A stretch of DNA of 64,000 nucleotides, taken from positions 62,001-126,000 of the forward strand of contig NZ_KB895419.1 in NCBI RefSeq assembly GCF_000374845.1, given 5' to 3'. Shown here one piece after another: positions 1 through 9,571 of the stretch. Below the pieces are notes generated by a model. It worked only from the letters and a program-made list of their open reading frames with translations, was not told the DNA's origin and made no database searches. Within the stretch, counting starts at the first letter, position 1. The number at the start of each line of letters is the position of its first letter. The translations under genes were made by a program, and so were the position numbers. Origin of the DNA: Paenibacillus terrigena DSM 21567. Lineage in GTDB: Bacteria > Bacillota > Bacilli > Paenibacillales > Paenibacillaceae.

Positions 1-3000
1 ATAACGAGATTTTCAAAGATAATAGTCGTACGCATTGGGATAAATACGAGGCATTCCGATTGGAGAGCACGAAGTATCCGAATTTGACGGCAAAAGATGG
101 ACATTACACGAAGAAGGAATTCCGCGAGCTGCAGGATTTGGCGAATCTGCACGGCATGACCATTACCCCGGAGCTGGAGTCGCCAAGTCATGCGCTATCC
201 TTGACGAAAATTCGACCTGATCTCGTTAAGGACACGCTTCCTGTGGATCATCTGGATATTACTCGCCCGGAGGCGGTTGAGTTTATCAAAGATGTATGGG
301 GAGAGTATATCGATGGCGGTTGGTTCGATGCGAAGGAACTCCATTTTGGCGGCGATGAATTCGATCGGAATGATAAGTCGACGGTGGAAGCCTATCGACA
401 ATTCTTGAATTCGATGGATGACTATTTCAAGAGTAAAGGCAAGACATCTCGGATGTGGGGAAGCCTCTCGTTCTTCCCAGGCACGACGCCTGTGAACAAA
501 GATATTACGATCAATATCTGGAATAACGGCTGGCATAATCCGAATGATGCGATTCGCGATGGGTTCAATATCATTAATACGGTCGATGGTAACTTATATA
601 TCGTACCGAAGGCAGGCTATTATTACGATTATTTGAATACGAAATGGATTTACGAGAGTTGGGATCCTACATATTTCAGCGGCTCGATCAAATTAAGCGA
701 GAACGAACCGAAGCTGCAAGGGGCCATGTTCGCGGTATGGAATGACCTATTAGGCAAAAAGGTCAGTGTCGAGGACGTCAATGATCGCGTTAAGGAAGCA
801 CTTCCAGCATTGGCGCAGAAAATGTGGGGCGGTAAAACGACAGATTCGACTTACGAACAATTCCAGCAAATTAGCAAATCCATTGGGGATGTGCCTGGGA
901 CGAACTTGCAGCATCGTGTAGCCTCACAAAGCGAAATGGTTTTATCGTATCCATTTGAAGAAGGTAACGGTCAAACCGTGCACGATACTTCCGGCAATGG
1001 CTATGACGGATTGATGCAGGAGGGAACGTGGGCCGAGTCGGGTAAGAATGGCAAGGCTGTACAGTTCAACGATGCGAGCGGGTTCATTACAACAGGACTT
1101 CCGGACAAAGGATTTCCATGGACTGTCTCAGCTTGGGTGAATCTGGATGAAGCAGCGACCAATGCCGCTTCCGAAGTGACCTTTATGCAGTCCGACTACG
1201 GTAAAATTCAATTGAAACAAACTGGAACAGGTAAAATTGGATTCTCGCGTGAAGGGTATGATTACAGCTTCAATGCAGTCATTCCTACTGGCAAATGGGT
1301 GCATGTTGCACTTCGCGGGGATCTAAGCGGCACATCGTTGTTCCTGGATGGGGTATTGAAGGATACGTTGAAAGATACAACACTGCTGCCGATCGCAACG
1401 ATTGGTGGAAGCCATGGATTTGTTGGTGCTTTGGATGATCTGCAAGTGGTGAATCGCGTGCTTTCCGCGAAAGAGATTGCAGCAGCTGCTGGATCACCCC
1501 CATGGACGATCAATATCGCTGCGCATCAGCCGGCCACTGCTTCATCGTCTGAAGTGGACTATCTGACACCGAACCTCGCATTTGATGAAATCGAATCGAG
1601 CACTTCTCGATGGGCTTCGAAGTATACGGATAATGAATGGATTCGAGTCGACCTTGGAGAGCGCAAGGCGTTCGATAAAGTAGTCTTGAAATGGGAAGCT
1701 GCCTATGCGAAAGGTTACAAGATCCAAGTCTCTGACGATGATCAGAACTGGAACGATGTCTACACGACTACAGCAGGTGCCGGAGGAACAGAAATTATCA
1801 GATTCCCTGAGACGACAGCTAGGTATGTGAAAATGTTAGGAACGAAGCGAGTAGGTACTTATGGATATTCGCTGTATGAATTCGAAGTCTATCAACCGAA
1901 TCCGAATGATCCGGTTACTGTTCCAGAAGCGATTCGTTACACGGAGAACTTCGAGGACAACGCTATCGAAGGTTGGGAACATGTGATTGGCAAGGGTGTA
2001 GGAACCATGGCATTAGTGGACGATCCTACGGGAGCAAGCAAGTTTGCGCTTCGTTTGGCTTCCAATGGAACGAACAATATTTTCGTGGATCAGCATTCAC
2101 CTGCTGTGAAGGACGGTGAGGTCGAATTCAAGGTTCTTCCGGAGTCCGACAACATGCGTCTAGGGATTATTTTCCGATACGATTCGAATGATTCGTGGGC
2201 TTCGGTAGGGTTCGATAAGACATCGTGGTACTGGGTCAATGCGCAAGACAGCTACGGACTGATGACCAGCGATCCCGCTGCGAAGTTAACGAAGGGTGTT
2301 CCTGCGACGGTCAAAGTGAAATTCGAAGGTAATTCCGTTGCGCTGATCGTGAACGGCGTGACGTATTATGACAACGTCATCAGCGGTATTCCGAATACGG
2401 CGGGTAAAATGGGCGCGAGAGTGTTCGGTACGACAACAGCGGTCTTCGATGACTTTCATTACAACAACAACGTACCGGTTACGAATATCAACGTCACGGG
2501 GGTCTCGCTTGATAAGGCTACCATTACACTGAAGGAAGGCGAGACGGCAGATCTGACAGCTACCGTTCTTCCAGCGAACGCGACGAATAAGCAAGTGACT
2601 TGGTCCAGCAGCGACAATACAATTGCGACAGTGGCGGCGACGGGCGCGGGGCAAGCCAAGGTCACGGCCGTGAAGGAAGGGACAGTGGATATTAAAGTCA
2701 CGACGACAGATGGTAAATTTGAGGCCATTTCAAAGGTTACCATTGTGAAGTCCGTGAACAAGGAACTGTCAACGGCATTGATCGGTGCTTCGTCTGTCGT
2801 ATCCGGACAATCTTTCGATGTGACTTTAGGGCTTCGCAACGTTACACAAAGTGTATACGCTCAGGATATTTCCCTGCAATTTGATCCGACAGTGCTGGAG
2901 TATGTGGATGCGAGCTCTTTGATCAATGGTGTTAGTGTGATCAAGTCGGTCTACAAGCCAGATGGAACATTGCGCTTCATCCTTGCAAGTATTGATCCAG

Positions 3001-3374
3001 AGCAAGCATTGACCGGAAATCCTGATATGCTGAAAATCACTTTTAAGTCTAAGGAATTAACGCAGGGCACGAACACGACTCTTGCTGTGACAAATGCCGT
3101 GGTATCGGATGATGGAGGCATAGAGATGACTGCGAAGGTGTCGTCTCTTGCCATTCAAGTAACGGTGAATGAGCCGGGTATTCCAGGCGATTTGAATGGC
3201 GATGGCAAGATCAGCATCGGGGATCTCGCAATCATTGCGGCGAATTACGGCAAGACCGATAAGGATTCAGATTGGAATACCGCGAAGAGAGCTGACGTTA
3301 ATCATGACGGGAAAGTGGATCTAGATGATCTGGTATGGGTCGCGCAGCGAATCATGGGTACGAACAAGAATTAA
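1..3374 (+). CDS. GH20 beta-N-acetylhexosaminidase with LamG, CBM32, Big2, cohesin and dockerin modules (5' partial)
   Basis: The reading frame is open from the first bases of the window, so the start and the N-terminal part lie upstream. The catalytic TIM barrel shows the GH20 signature HFGGDEF at about nt 342-362, whose Asp-Glu pair is the substrate-assisted catalytic pair that releases terminal GlcNAc or GalNAc. Next come a LamG/concanavalin-like domain (about nt 945-1490), an F5/8 type C (CBM32-like) domain (1510-1900), a domain also found in the GH101 protein downstream (1930-2460), a Big2 domain (2490-2755), a cohesin-like domain (2780-3165) and a C-terminal dockerin (3185-3370). The dockerin has two DxNxDG calcium loops. 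The protein is probably secreted. The cohesin and dockerin suggest it joins a complex with the next two proteins. The GH20 call is firm; substrate is inferred. Confidence 0.9.
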   Translation, partial: NEIFKDNSRTHWDKYEAFRLESTKYPNLTAKDGHYTKKEFRELQDLANLHGMTITPELESPSHALSLTKIRPDLVKDTLPVDHLDITRPEAVEFIKDVWGEYIDGGWFDAKELHFGGDEFDRNDKSTVEAYRQFLNSMDDYFKSKGKTSRMWGSLSFFPGTTPVNKDITINIWNNGWHNPNDAIRDGFNIINTVDGNLYIVPKAGYYYDYLNTKWIYESWDPTYFSGSIKLSENEPKLQGAMFAVWNDLLGKKVSVEDVNDRVKEALPALAQKMWGGKTTDSTYEQFQQISKSIGDVPGTNLQHRVASQSEMVLSYPFEEGNGQTVHDTSGNGYDGLMQEGTWAESGKNGKAVQFNDASGFITTGLPDKGFPWTVSAWVNLDEAATNAASEVTFMQSDYGKIQLKQTGTGKIGFSREGYDYSFNAVIPTGKWVHVALRGDLSGTSLFLDGVLKDTLKDTTLLPIATIGGSHGFVGALDDLQVVNRVLSAKEIAAAAGSPPWTINIAAHQPATASSSEVDYLTPNLAFDEIESSTSRWASKYTDNEWIRVDLGERKAFDKVVLKWEAAYAKGYKIQVSDDDQNWNDVYTTTAGAGGTEIIRFPETTARYVKMLGTKRVGTYGYSLYEFEVYQPNPNDPVTVPEAIRYTENFEDNAIEGWEHVIGKGVGTMALVDDPTGASKFALRLASNGTNNIFVDQHSPAVKDGEVEFKVLPESDNMRLGIIFRYDSNDSWASVGFDKTSWYWVNAQDSYGLMTSDPAAKLTKGVPATVKVKFEGNSVALIVNGVTYYDNVISGIPNTAGKMGARVFGTTTAVFDDFHYNNNVPVTNINVTGVSLDKATITLKEGETADLTATVLPANATNKQVTWSSSDNTIATVAATGAGQAKVTAVKEGTVDIKVTTTDGKFEAISKVTIVKSVNKELSTALIGASSVVSGQSFDVTLGLRNVTQSVYAQDISLQFDPTVLEYVDASSLINGVSVIKSVYKPDGTLRFILASIDPEQALTGNPDMLKITFKSKELTQGTNTTLAVTNAVVSDDGGIEMTAKVSSLAIQVTVNEPGIPGDLNGDGKISIGDLAIIAANYGKTDKDSDWNTAKRADVNHDGKVDLDDLVWVAQRIMGTNKN

Positions 3375-3391
3375 ATAGGGAAATGACATCC

Positions 3392-3437
3392 GACACGGCT
3401 TGCTTCATGAGAACGATGAGACAATGCCGTGTCTTTG
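3392..3437 (+). terminator. Possible weak intrinsic terminator
   Basis: An 8-bp stem (GACACGGC with GCCGTGTC) closes a 26-nt loop and is followed by only a short T-rich stretch. It lies just after the GH20 gene. Because it is weak, read-through into the GH101 gene is possible. Confidence 0.45.
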
Positions 3438-3515
3438 TGCTTGCAATTTCGGACTATGTAAGATCGCTCTTATGAGCGTAAGAACATGACTTGAAATGGG
3501 AGGATTATATAACCA

Positions 3516-6500
3516 ATGAAGAAAAAGAAAAAGAAAAAAGCTATTCAACAGACTAGCGCAGCGATCGCTCTATTGATGAGTGTGCAAATGGGGGTACCAG
3601 CGACGCTCGTATTCGCCGATGGGACGACGAGTGCCGTAACGTCGAGCATTTCTGCCACAGCAGCAGCGGCGTTAGCAAGCTACACGAAGGATTTTAATGA
3701 CGGCAATGTATCCAGTTGGAAGGTGGCAAAAGGAGAAGCAACACTCACGGCGGATAATGGAACGTTGAAGGCGGAGACGGTTGGATCTACAGTCCTCGTG
3801 GATACCGATTCACCTGTCATTAAGAATGGTGAGTATGAGATCAAGATGAAATTCAAAGATGTTCCATCCCGGATTGGGCTACTTATTCGCTATGTCGATG
3901 CCAATAACTATGCACTTATTCATTATGATAATAATAATTGGGGCTGGGATTTCCTCAAGAACGGGACAGAGACCTACGGCGGAATTGAGTCGGTCTCGAA
4001 TCCTGTATTTGAAGCCAATAAACAATATACGTTCAAGGTGAAATATATCGATGATAGCGTTCAATTGTGGCTGGATGGACAGGAAGTGCTGAATACCACA
4101 CTTTCGGATATTCCAATGGCTCCAGGTAAGATAGGCATTCGAAGCTGGTTCGCGAATAAGACCATCAACATTGATGATATCAAATTGGTGGAGAAAGAAT
4201 CCGGCAGCTCAAATACTAGACCCATTACGATAACGGATACGCTCGCCTCCAACCTACTAACAGCTGAGATTGATAAAGAATTCCCTAGGGTTAAGCAATA
4301 TACATGGAAACCAACAAACAGGATGATACAAGGCCAGATCAATGGTTCGAATGAAGTGAAAATTAACGGCGTGTCTTCCTTCCCAATCGCTACAAATTAC
4401 GCGAAGCATGCAGCTACTTCGACAAAAGGGGAGTCCGCAACCTATACCTTGAACTTTCCAGATCAGAACGTGGATATGGATGTTGAACTTGAAGTGAAGG
4501 ATAACATTCTAAACTTCCGTGTAACTCGCATAGCCGAGAATGGTACGACTAAGGTTCGAACCATCGAACTACCAAATCATGATCTTGTGTCCGTCGTATC
4601 TACAGAGCCAAAGGCCGATGAGACTTCAGTTCAGGTCACCTCGCAATGGAACACCATTAATGAAGAGTTTAAAGACTTAAAGAATAAGAATACAGCAGAT
4701 GGTGGGGGAAGTCGGACTTACGCTTTCTTGAACAATGGTTATCTTGCAGGAACGATCGTGAACAATGTCATTAATGGTGACGATAAACTTCGTGTGAAAG
4801 TCTCTACAGGGACGAACAGTGTGAAGAAGGCTGCGCTGTGGAACGGGGCATGGACGTATCGGGGAAGTCTTGCGCCTGGATTTGGCCCAGAAGAGCTGCC
4901 ATGGTCAAAAGTCATTATTACGGGGAATGCGAACAATGACGGTATCATTAACTGGCAAGATGGAGCGATTGCGTATCGTGCGAATGCACCTGCACCGTAC
5001 CGAAGTGATTTGATACGGGATAATATATCATACATTGCAATTAACCTTGGATCAACGAATACCAATCCGTTCATGCGGGCATTTGATGATGCGAAGAAAA
5101 TCTCGAATTTAACGGATGGATTTGGTCAAATTGTGTTACATAAAGGATATCAAGCGGAAGGTCATGACGATTCCCATCCGGATTATGGCGGTCACATTGG
5201 GATTCGTCAGGGTGGAGCGAAGGATTTCAACTATATTCTTGAAGAAGGTAAGAAGTATAACATCAAGGGCGGCGTGCACATTAACGCGACCGAATACATG
5301 TTGGATGCCAAAGAAACGAAAATGGAGAACTTGGTTCAACCCCTCAGCGGAGGATGGGGATGGTTGGATCAAGCCTATTACGTGGATAAGACGAAGGATA
5401 TCGAGTCGGGAGAGCTGAAACGCCGTCTGGATATGCTGAAAGCCGATACCGGAGATAACCTGGACTTCCTCTATGTCGATGTCTATTCCGGCCTTGGCTG
5501 GAATGCCGCGCAACTGGCGAAGTACGCGAAAGACAATGGCTGGATGCTAGGTACAGAGTTCGCAGGTCCATTCAATGAACAAGTATCCTGGGTGCATTGG
5601 GGAACAGATCCAGGCTATCCGAACCAAGGCAACTCCAGTAAGATTATGCGCTTCTTGCGTAATGACACGATGGATGGCTTCATAAGCGATCCTGTTTTGA
5701 AGGGGAACAAGCAAGTTGGAGTTGGTTATTGGCAGAATAACCCAGAGTTCTATGATTACAAGAAGACGACAGAAGCGTTCTTCCAACACAATCTGCCTAC
5801 GAAATATATGCAGCATTTCCAGATTATAAGTAGGGACGTTGGTGGTTGGGTGTTTTTCACGGATAACGTAATCGCTGCCGTAAAGCAAGATAGCAAAGTG
5901 CATTTAATGAAGGACGGCAAGGATGTTGCCATCATGACGTATAGCAGTGAAATTAGCGATAGCACGATATTCATCCCATGGGATCCGGTGAAAGAAGATA
6001 AAATCTATCACTGGAATCCGGCGGGCGGCGCAACGACTTGGGATCTTCCTAACTCCTGGAGCGAACTTAACAGTGTGAAGCTCTATAAGCTCTCTGATTT
6101 AGGGCGGGAGTTCATTGCCGATGTTCCTGTTGTGGGTGGCAAAGTGACGATCACGGCGGACAAAAAAATTGGTTATGTTCTCTACAAGACCGAAGCGCCA
6201 GCTGCGTTAGATATGAATTGGGGCGGCAATGGCGCTGCGAAGGATGTCGGCTTTGACAGCCAAGGCTTTACGAAGTGGCAGAAATCTTCGACTGGCGGGA
6301 ATACCGACCACGTTACGATTGTGAAGGATGGGAATGCGGACGATAAGCTGCAAGTCGCAGGACCTCAGGATGCTTCGGTGACGCAAGAGCTTACTGGATT
6401 AACGCCAGGGAAGACGTACAGTGCCTCCGTCTGGGTGAAGGTGAACGGCGAACGCCGCACAACTATCAGCGTCAAGCAAGGAGAAGAAGAGAATAGTAAT

Positions 6501-8054
6501 TACTTGGATAACACCAACGTGAAGTTTTGGGCACAGCAGCACAAATATTTGAATACGAATTTTGAGCGGCTGAAAGTGAATTTCGACGCGGTTGGTACGA
6601 CAGCGACACTCGCGCTGAATGTAGACCCGGGCTCTGCGGTTGTCCAATTCGATGACGTTCGCGTCTGGGAGAATCCGACGAAGACGGATGAGCATGATGG
6701 CGGCGCATTCTATTACGAGGATTTTGAGAATATCGATGAAGGATATGGTCCATTCGTATATTCGAAGAACAGCCCTGTACGGACGCATCTTGTCGAGAAG
6801 CTCGATGGCCAGATCAAGTCTTATGTCATTGACGGTAAAACATCGCTCAAGACCAATGAGGAGAGTACAGGTGAAGTGCTGCGTACGCTACCTCAGACAT
6901 TACGTCTCATGCCAGGAAAGAAATATCATCTTACCATGGCCTACAACGCTGAAGTGAAAGATATGTATACCGTATCCGTTCGCGGAAACGTTGGAGGAAC
7001 GGTGAAGGACTTGGCATCACAGAAACTGGATGCAGGCAAGGGAACAGTAGATCTGAGATTCGAGACAGCGAATGCGGAGGATATCTATCTGGCGATTAAC
7101 AAGAACTTCACATCAGATGCAGGTACGGAATTAACAGGAACCATGGTACTAGATACGATTCGTGTGGTCGATGAGACCACACAAACGGCAGTAACGGGTG
7201 TGAAGGTGGATAAAGCCGATGCAACACTCACGGTGGGTCAGACTGTTGAATTGAATGCAGCGGTAGAGCCGAGCAACGCGACGAATAAGAATGTCACATG
7301 GTCGAGCAGCGATGAATCTGTGGCATCCGTCGCCGTAACGAACGGAAAAGCAGTCGTCACAGCGAAGAAGCTGGGAACGGCTGACATTACGGTGACGACA
7401 GAGGAAGGTAAATTCAAAGGCGTTAGCAAAATAACGGTCTCCACAACGGCAGCGCCATCGGGCTCGATCGCAGCACCAGCTTCGGCATACGCTGGCAAAG
7501 AGTTCAAAGCTCAAGTCGGTCTAAGCAGCGTGACGCAGGGTGTATATGCACAGGATTTGTCTGTCGATTTCGATCCGGCAACGTTGGAATTCTTGCATGC
7601 AAAATCGCTGATTACAGGCATAAGTATCATTGATAAGAAGACATTACCGGATGGCAAGCTGCGCTTCATCGTTGCAAGCGAAGGGCCAGGGAATGCCGTA
7701 ACAGGAACCAAGGATGTCCTCGAGCTCACGTTCAAAGCGAAGCAAGTTACAGAAGCTGTGAACAGCGTTATTGCGATCACGAAGGCCATCATTTCGGATG
7801 CTGCTGGAACTGAAGTGACAATCGGCAATGCAAGCGCAACGGTACAAGTGTCGAAGGAGCAACCGCCAGTTGCGACAGGCGACTTGAATGGTGACGGTAA
7901 AGTGACGATTGGTGACTTGGCTATCGCAGCTGCGAACTATGGTGCCACGAAGACAAGTCCGAACTGGAGTAAGGTGCAGTTGGCTGACTTTGACAACAAT
8001 GGTGTCATTGACATCAGTGATTTGGCTGCTATTGCCCAAAAAATTATTCATTAA
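3516..8054 (+). CDS. GH101 endo-alpha-N-acetylgalactosaminidase with Big2, cohesin and dockerin modules
   Basis: A 1512-residue secreted enzyme starting with a lysine-rich signal peptide (cleavage probably near residue 34). GH101 enzymes release the core-1 disaccharide Gal-beta-1,3-GalNAc from Ser/Thr of mucin-type glycoproteins. An N-terminal jelly-roll-like domain (about 60-228) resembles a domain of the GH20 neighbour. The catalytic region spans about 240-895. Asp655 in LYVDVY is the likely nucleophile and Glu681 in GTEF the likely acid/base. Two carbohydrate-binding-like domains (about 896-1058 and 1063-1222), Big2 (1227-1310), a cohesin-like domain (1315-1445) and a dockerin (1453-1512) follow. 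The second dockerin loop is degenerate (DFDNNG). The ATG at 3516 follows GGGAGG at 3498-3503, with a long spacer. The family call is good; the catalytic residues are inferred by motif. Confidence 0.88.
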   Translation: MKKKKKKKAIQQTSAAIALLMSVQMGVPATLVFADGTTSAVTSSISATAAAALASYTKDFNDGNVSSWKVAKGEATLTADNGTLKAETVGSTVLVDTDSPVIKNGEYEIKMKFKDVPSRIGLLIRYVDANNYALIHYDNNNWGWDFLKNGTETYGGIESVSNPVFEANKQYTFKVKYIDDSVQLWLDGQEVLNTTLSDIPMAPGKIGIRSWFANKTINIDDIKLVEKESGSSNTRPITITDTLASNLLTAEIDKEFPRVKQYTWKPTNRMIQGQINGSNEVKINGVSSFPIATNYAKHAATSTKGESATYTLNFPDQNVDMDVELEVKDNILNFRVTRIAENGTTKVRTIELPNHDLVSVVSTEPKADETSVQVTSQWNTINEEFKDLKNKNTADGGGSRTYAFLNNGYLAGTIVNNVINGDDKLRVKVSTGTNSVKKAALWNGAWTYRGSLAPGFGPEELPWSKVIITGNANNDGIINWQDGAIAYRANAPAPYRSDLIRDNISYIAINLGSTNTNPFMRAFDDAKKISNLTDGFGQIVLHKGYQAEGHDDSHPDYGGHIGIRQGGAKDFNYILEEGKKYNIKGGVHINATEYMLDAKETKMENLVQPLSGGWGWLDQAYYVDKTKDIESGELKRRLDMLKADTGDNLDFLYVDVYSGLGWNAAQLAKYAKDNGWMLGTEFAGPFNEQVSWVHWGTDPGYPNQGNSSKIMRFLRNDTMDGFISDPVLKGNKQVGVGYWQNNPEFYDYKKTTEAFFQHNLPTKYMQHFQIISRDVGGWVFFTDNVIAAVKQDSKVHLMKDGKDVAIMTYSSEISDSTIFIPWDPVKEDKIYHWNPAGGATTWDLPNSWSELNSVKLYKLSDLGREFIADVPVVGGKVTITADKKIGYVLYKTEAPAALDMNWGGNGAAKDVGFDSQGFTKWQKSSTGGNTDHVTIVKDGNADDKLQVAGPQDASVTQELTGLTPGKTYSASVWVKVNGERRTTISVKQGEEENSNYLDNTNVKFWAQQHKYLNTNFERLKVNFDAVGTTATLALNVDPGSAVVQFDDVRVWENPTKTDEHDGGAFYYEDFENIDEGYGPFVYSKNSPVRTHLVEKLDGQIKSYVIDGKTSLKTNEESTGEVLRTLPQTLRLMPGKKYHLTMAYNAEVKDMYTVSVRGNVGGTVKDLASQKLDAGKGTVDLRFETANAEDIYLAINKNFTSDAGTELTGTMVLDTIRVVDETTQTAVTGVKVDKADATLTVGQTVELNAAVEPSNATNKNVTWSSSDESVASVAVTNGKAVVTAKKLGTADITVTTEEGKFKGVSKITVSTTAAPSGSIAAPASAYAGKEFKAQVGLSSVTQGVYAQDLSVDFDPATLEFLHAKSLITGISIIDKKTLPDGKLRFIVASEGPGNAVTGTKDVLELTFKAKQVTEAVNSVIAITKAIISDAAGTEVTIGNASATVQVSKEQPPVATGDLNGDGKVTIGDLAIAAANYGATKTSPNWSKVQLADFDNNGVIDISDLAAIAQKIIH

Positions 8055-8057
8055 CAC

Positions 8058-8093
8058 ATAGCAGCCCAAGAGAAATCTAGGGCTGCTATTTTT
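8058..8093 (+). terminator. Intrinsic terminator after the GH101 gene
   Basis: The stem AGCAGCCC / GGGCTGCT is followed by ATTTTTTG. This is a well-formed Rho-independent terminator, so the SLH-cohesin gene downstream needs its own promoter. Confidence 0.9.
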
Positions 8094-8458
8094 TGAACTC
8101 ACAATGATACATAATGGATCATTTTTGGGTATCGAAATAATCTCATTCGTTAGACCTAGATCTATAAGACTATGAATTATTATTTGTCGAAAAAAGGGGT
8201 CGAAACCGCGTCTTTACAATACATTAACAGTTCTATGATGAATTTTATAAGATTATTAGAAGTTATGTCGAAAGACTTGCAAAATGTGATGGCTCGCGGT
8301 AATTTAGATACAAATAGTAACATTAATTTCGTTAATAATTTTGAAAACGTTACTAGATTAGAAGATAGGGGAGGGATGACTCGAATTTTAAGGCATGCGT
8401 TAAATCATGAATTATATACCCATACTAAAAATATACTGAAATTCGAAGGGACGATCCT
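8094..8458 (+). other. AT-rich spacer with two Spo0A-box-like motifs; doubtful 96-codon reading frame
   Basis: This 365-bp stretch is much richer in A+T than the flanking genes. TTTGTCGAA at 8183-8191 matches the Spo0A box and TGTCGAA recurs at 8266-8272. The arms AGTAAC and GTTACT could pair around 8319-8356. An open frame (8172-8462, 96 codons) spans most of it and overlaps the next gene by 4 bp. It lacks a ribosome binding site and resembles no family I know, so I do not call it a gene. The region most likely carries the promoter and long leader of the SLH gene. Confidence 0.4.
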
Positions 8459-9475
8459 ATGAAAACGAAATTACTATCCACGCTACTTGCCGGCATCTTA
8501 TGTCTGCCGCTTGTATTGAATACAGCATTCGCAGCTACGGGACCTGCGTTCTCTTTAACAGCAGATCAGAAGCAGGCCAAAGTAGGTGAGACGGTCTCAC
8601 TAACCTTGAGCGGAAAAGGAATTAAAGACCTGTATGCCTATGAAGCTAAATTTACTTATGACCCGAATCAATTGGAAGTCGTAACCGCGAAGTCCAAAAT
8701 GGAGGGATTCTCTGTATCGCCAATCAAGAAAGATACGGAGATTACGATCGCACATACGAAAATTGGGAAGGTCAATGGGCAGGATGGGGATTTCGATATC
8801 GGCACCATTTCGTTCAAAGTTAAAAAAGAGGGCGATGCGAAAGTGACTTGGACGGCGATGAAGACCGTCGATCATAATCTCACGTCGGCTACTGTAACTG
8901 TTAACAGTTCGGCTTCGTTCAAGGCTTCGGGTAAAGCAAGTGCGCCTACGCTGACAGATATCCAGAATCATTGGGCGAAGGATCAAATCCTTGAAGCCGT
9001 TGAGAAGGGCATCGTCGATGGATATCCTGACGGCACGTTCAAGCCGGATGCGCCAATCTCCCGAGCTGAATTTGCTGCCATTCTAGCGCGTGCATTGAAT
9101 TTGCCAGATGGCGATGCACTCCAATTCAACGACCTGCTCAAGATTCCGAATTGGGCACAGCCGCAAGTGGCTAAAGCAGTCAAAGCAGGCATCATTACAG
9201 GCTATGATGACAACACATTCCGTGCGAATAGTACAATATCACGTACTGAAATTGCAGCGATGGCAGCACGTGGATTGAAGCTCACTCAGGGAACAGGCGA
9301 TAAGCTGAATTTCGCGGATAAGGATGTCATTCCAGCTTGGGCAATAGGATGGGTTGAAGCGGCAGTGGATAAGTCGATCATCAAAGGTCGTGAAGGTAAT
9401 AAGTTCGTTCCAAAAGCCGGGGCAACGCGTGCAGAAGCAACCGTCATTGTACTGCGCATGTTAGACTCTAAATAA
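8459..9475 (+). CDS. Cell-surface anchoring scaffoldin: cohesin-like domain plus three SLH domains
   Basis: A 338-residue exported protein with a signal peptide ending in AFA-A near residue 23. Residues 27-148 form a cohesin-like beta domain (YDPNQLEV is typical of the fold). Three S-layer-homology repeats follow (about 162-335), with motifs such as DGYPDGTFKPDAPISRAEFA. SLH repeats bind pyruvylated secondary cell-wall polymer, so the cohesin would be displayed on the wall. GAAGGGA ends 7 bases before the ATG. The layout matches anchoring scaffoldins of cellulosome producers, and the two glycosidases immediately upstream both end in dockerins. I infer that this protein tethers them to the cell. 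Actual binding specificity cannot be read from the sequence. Confidence 0.88.
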   Translation: MKTKLLSTLLAGILCLPLVLNTAFAATGPAFSLTADQKQAKVGETVSLTLSGKGIKDLYAYEAKFTYDPNQLEVVTAKSKMEGFSVSPIKKDTEITIAHTKIGKVNGQDGDFDIGTISFKVKKEGDAKVTWTAMKTVDHNLTSATVTVNSSASFKASGKASAPTLTDIQNHWAKDQILEAVEKGIVDGYPDGTFKPDAPISRAEFAAILARALNLPDGDALQFNDLLKIPNWAQPQVAKAVKAGIITGYDDNTFRANSTISRTEIAAMAARGLKLTQGTGDKLNFADKDVIPAWAIGWVEAAVDKSIIKGREGNKFVPKAGATRAEATVIVLRMLDSK

Positions 9476-9507
9476 GTGGAACCACAAGTAAATAAAGAAT
9501 AATGATC

Positions 9508-9539
9508 AATCTCCAGGGCTTAGGCTCTGGAGATTTTTT
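9508..9539 (+). terminator. Intrinsic terminator after the SLH-cohesin gene
   Basis: The stem ATCTCCAG / CTGGAGAT with an 11-nt loop is followed by TTTTTT. It closes the glycosidase/scaffoldin cluster. Confidence 0.9.
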
Positions 9540-9571
9540 GTATATTCAAAATAGACGGAATAAAATAATGT

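Noticed and set aside
8172-8462. A 96-codon open frame overlapping the SLH-cohesin gene by 4 bp
   Set aside because: It has no ribosome binding site, unlike almost every other gene here, lies in AT-rich regulatory-looking DNA and resembles no family I know.
1-9475. A true cellulosome
   Set aside because: The catalytic domains are GH20 and GH101, which act on amino-sugar glycans, and no multi-cohesin scaffold or cellulose-binding module is present.
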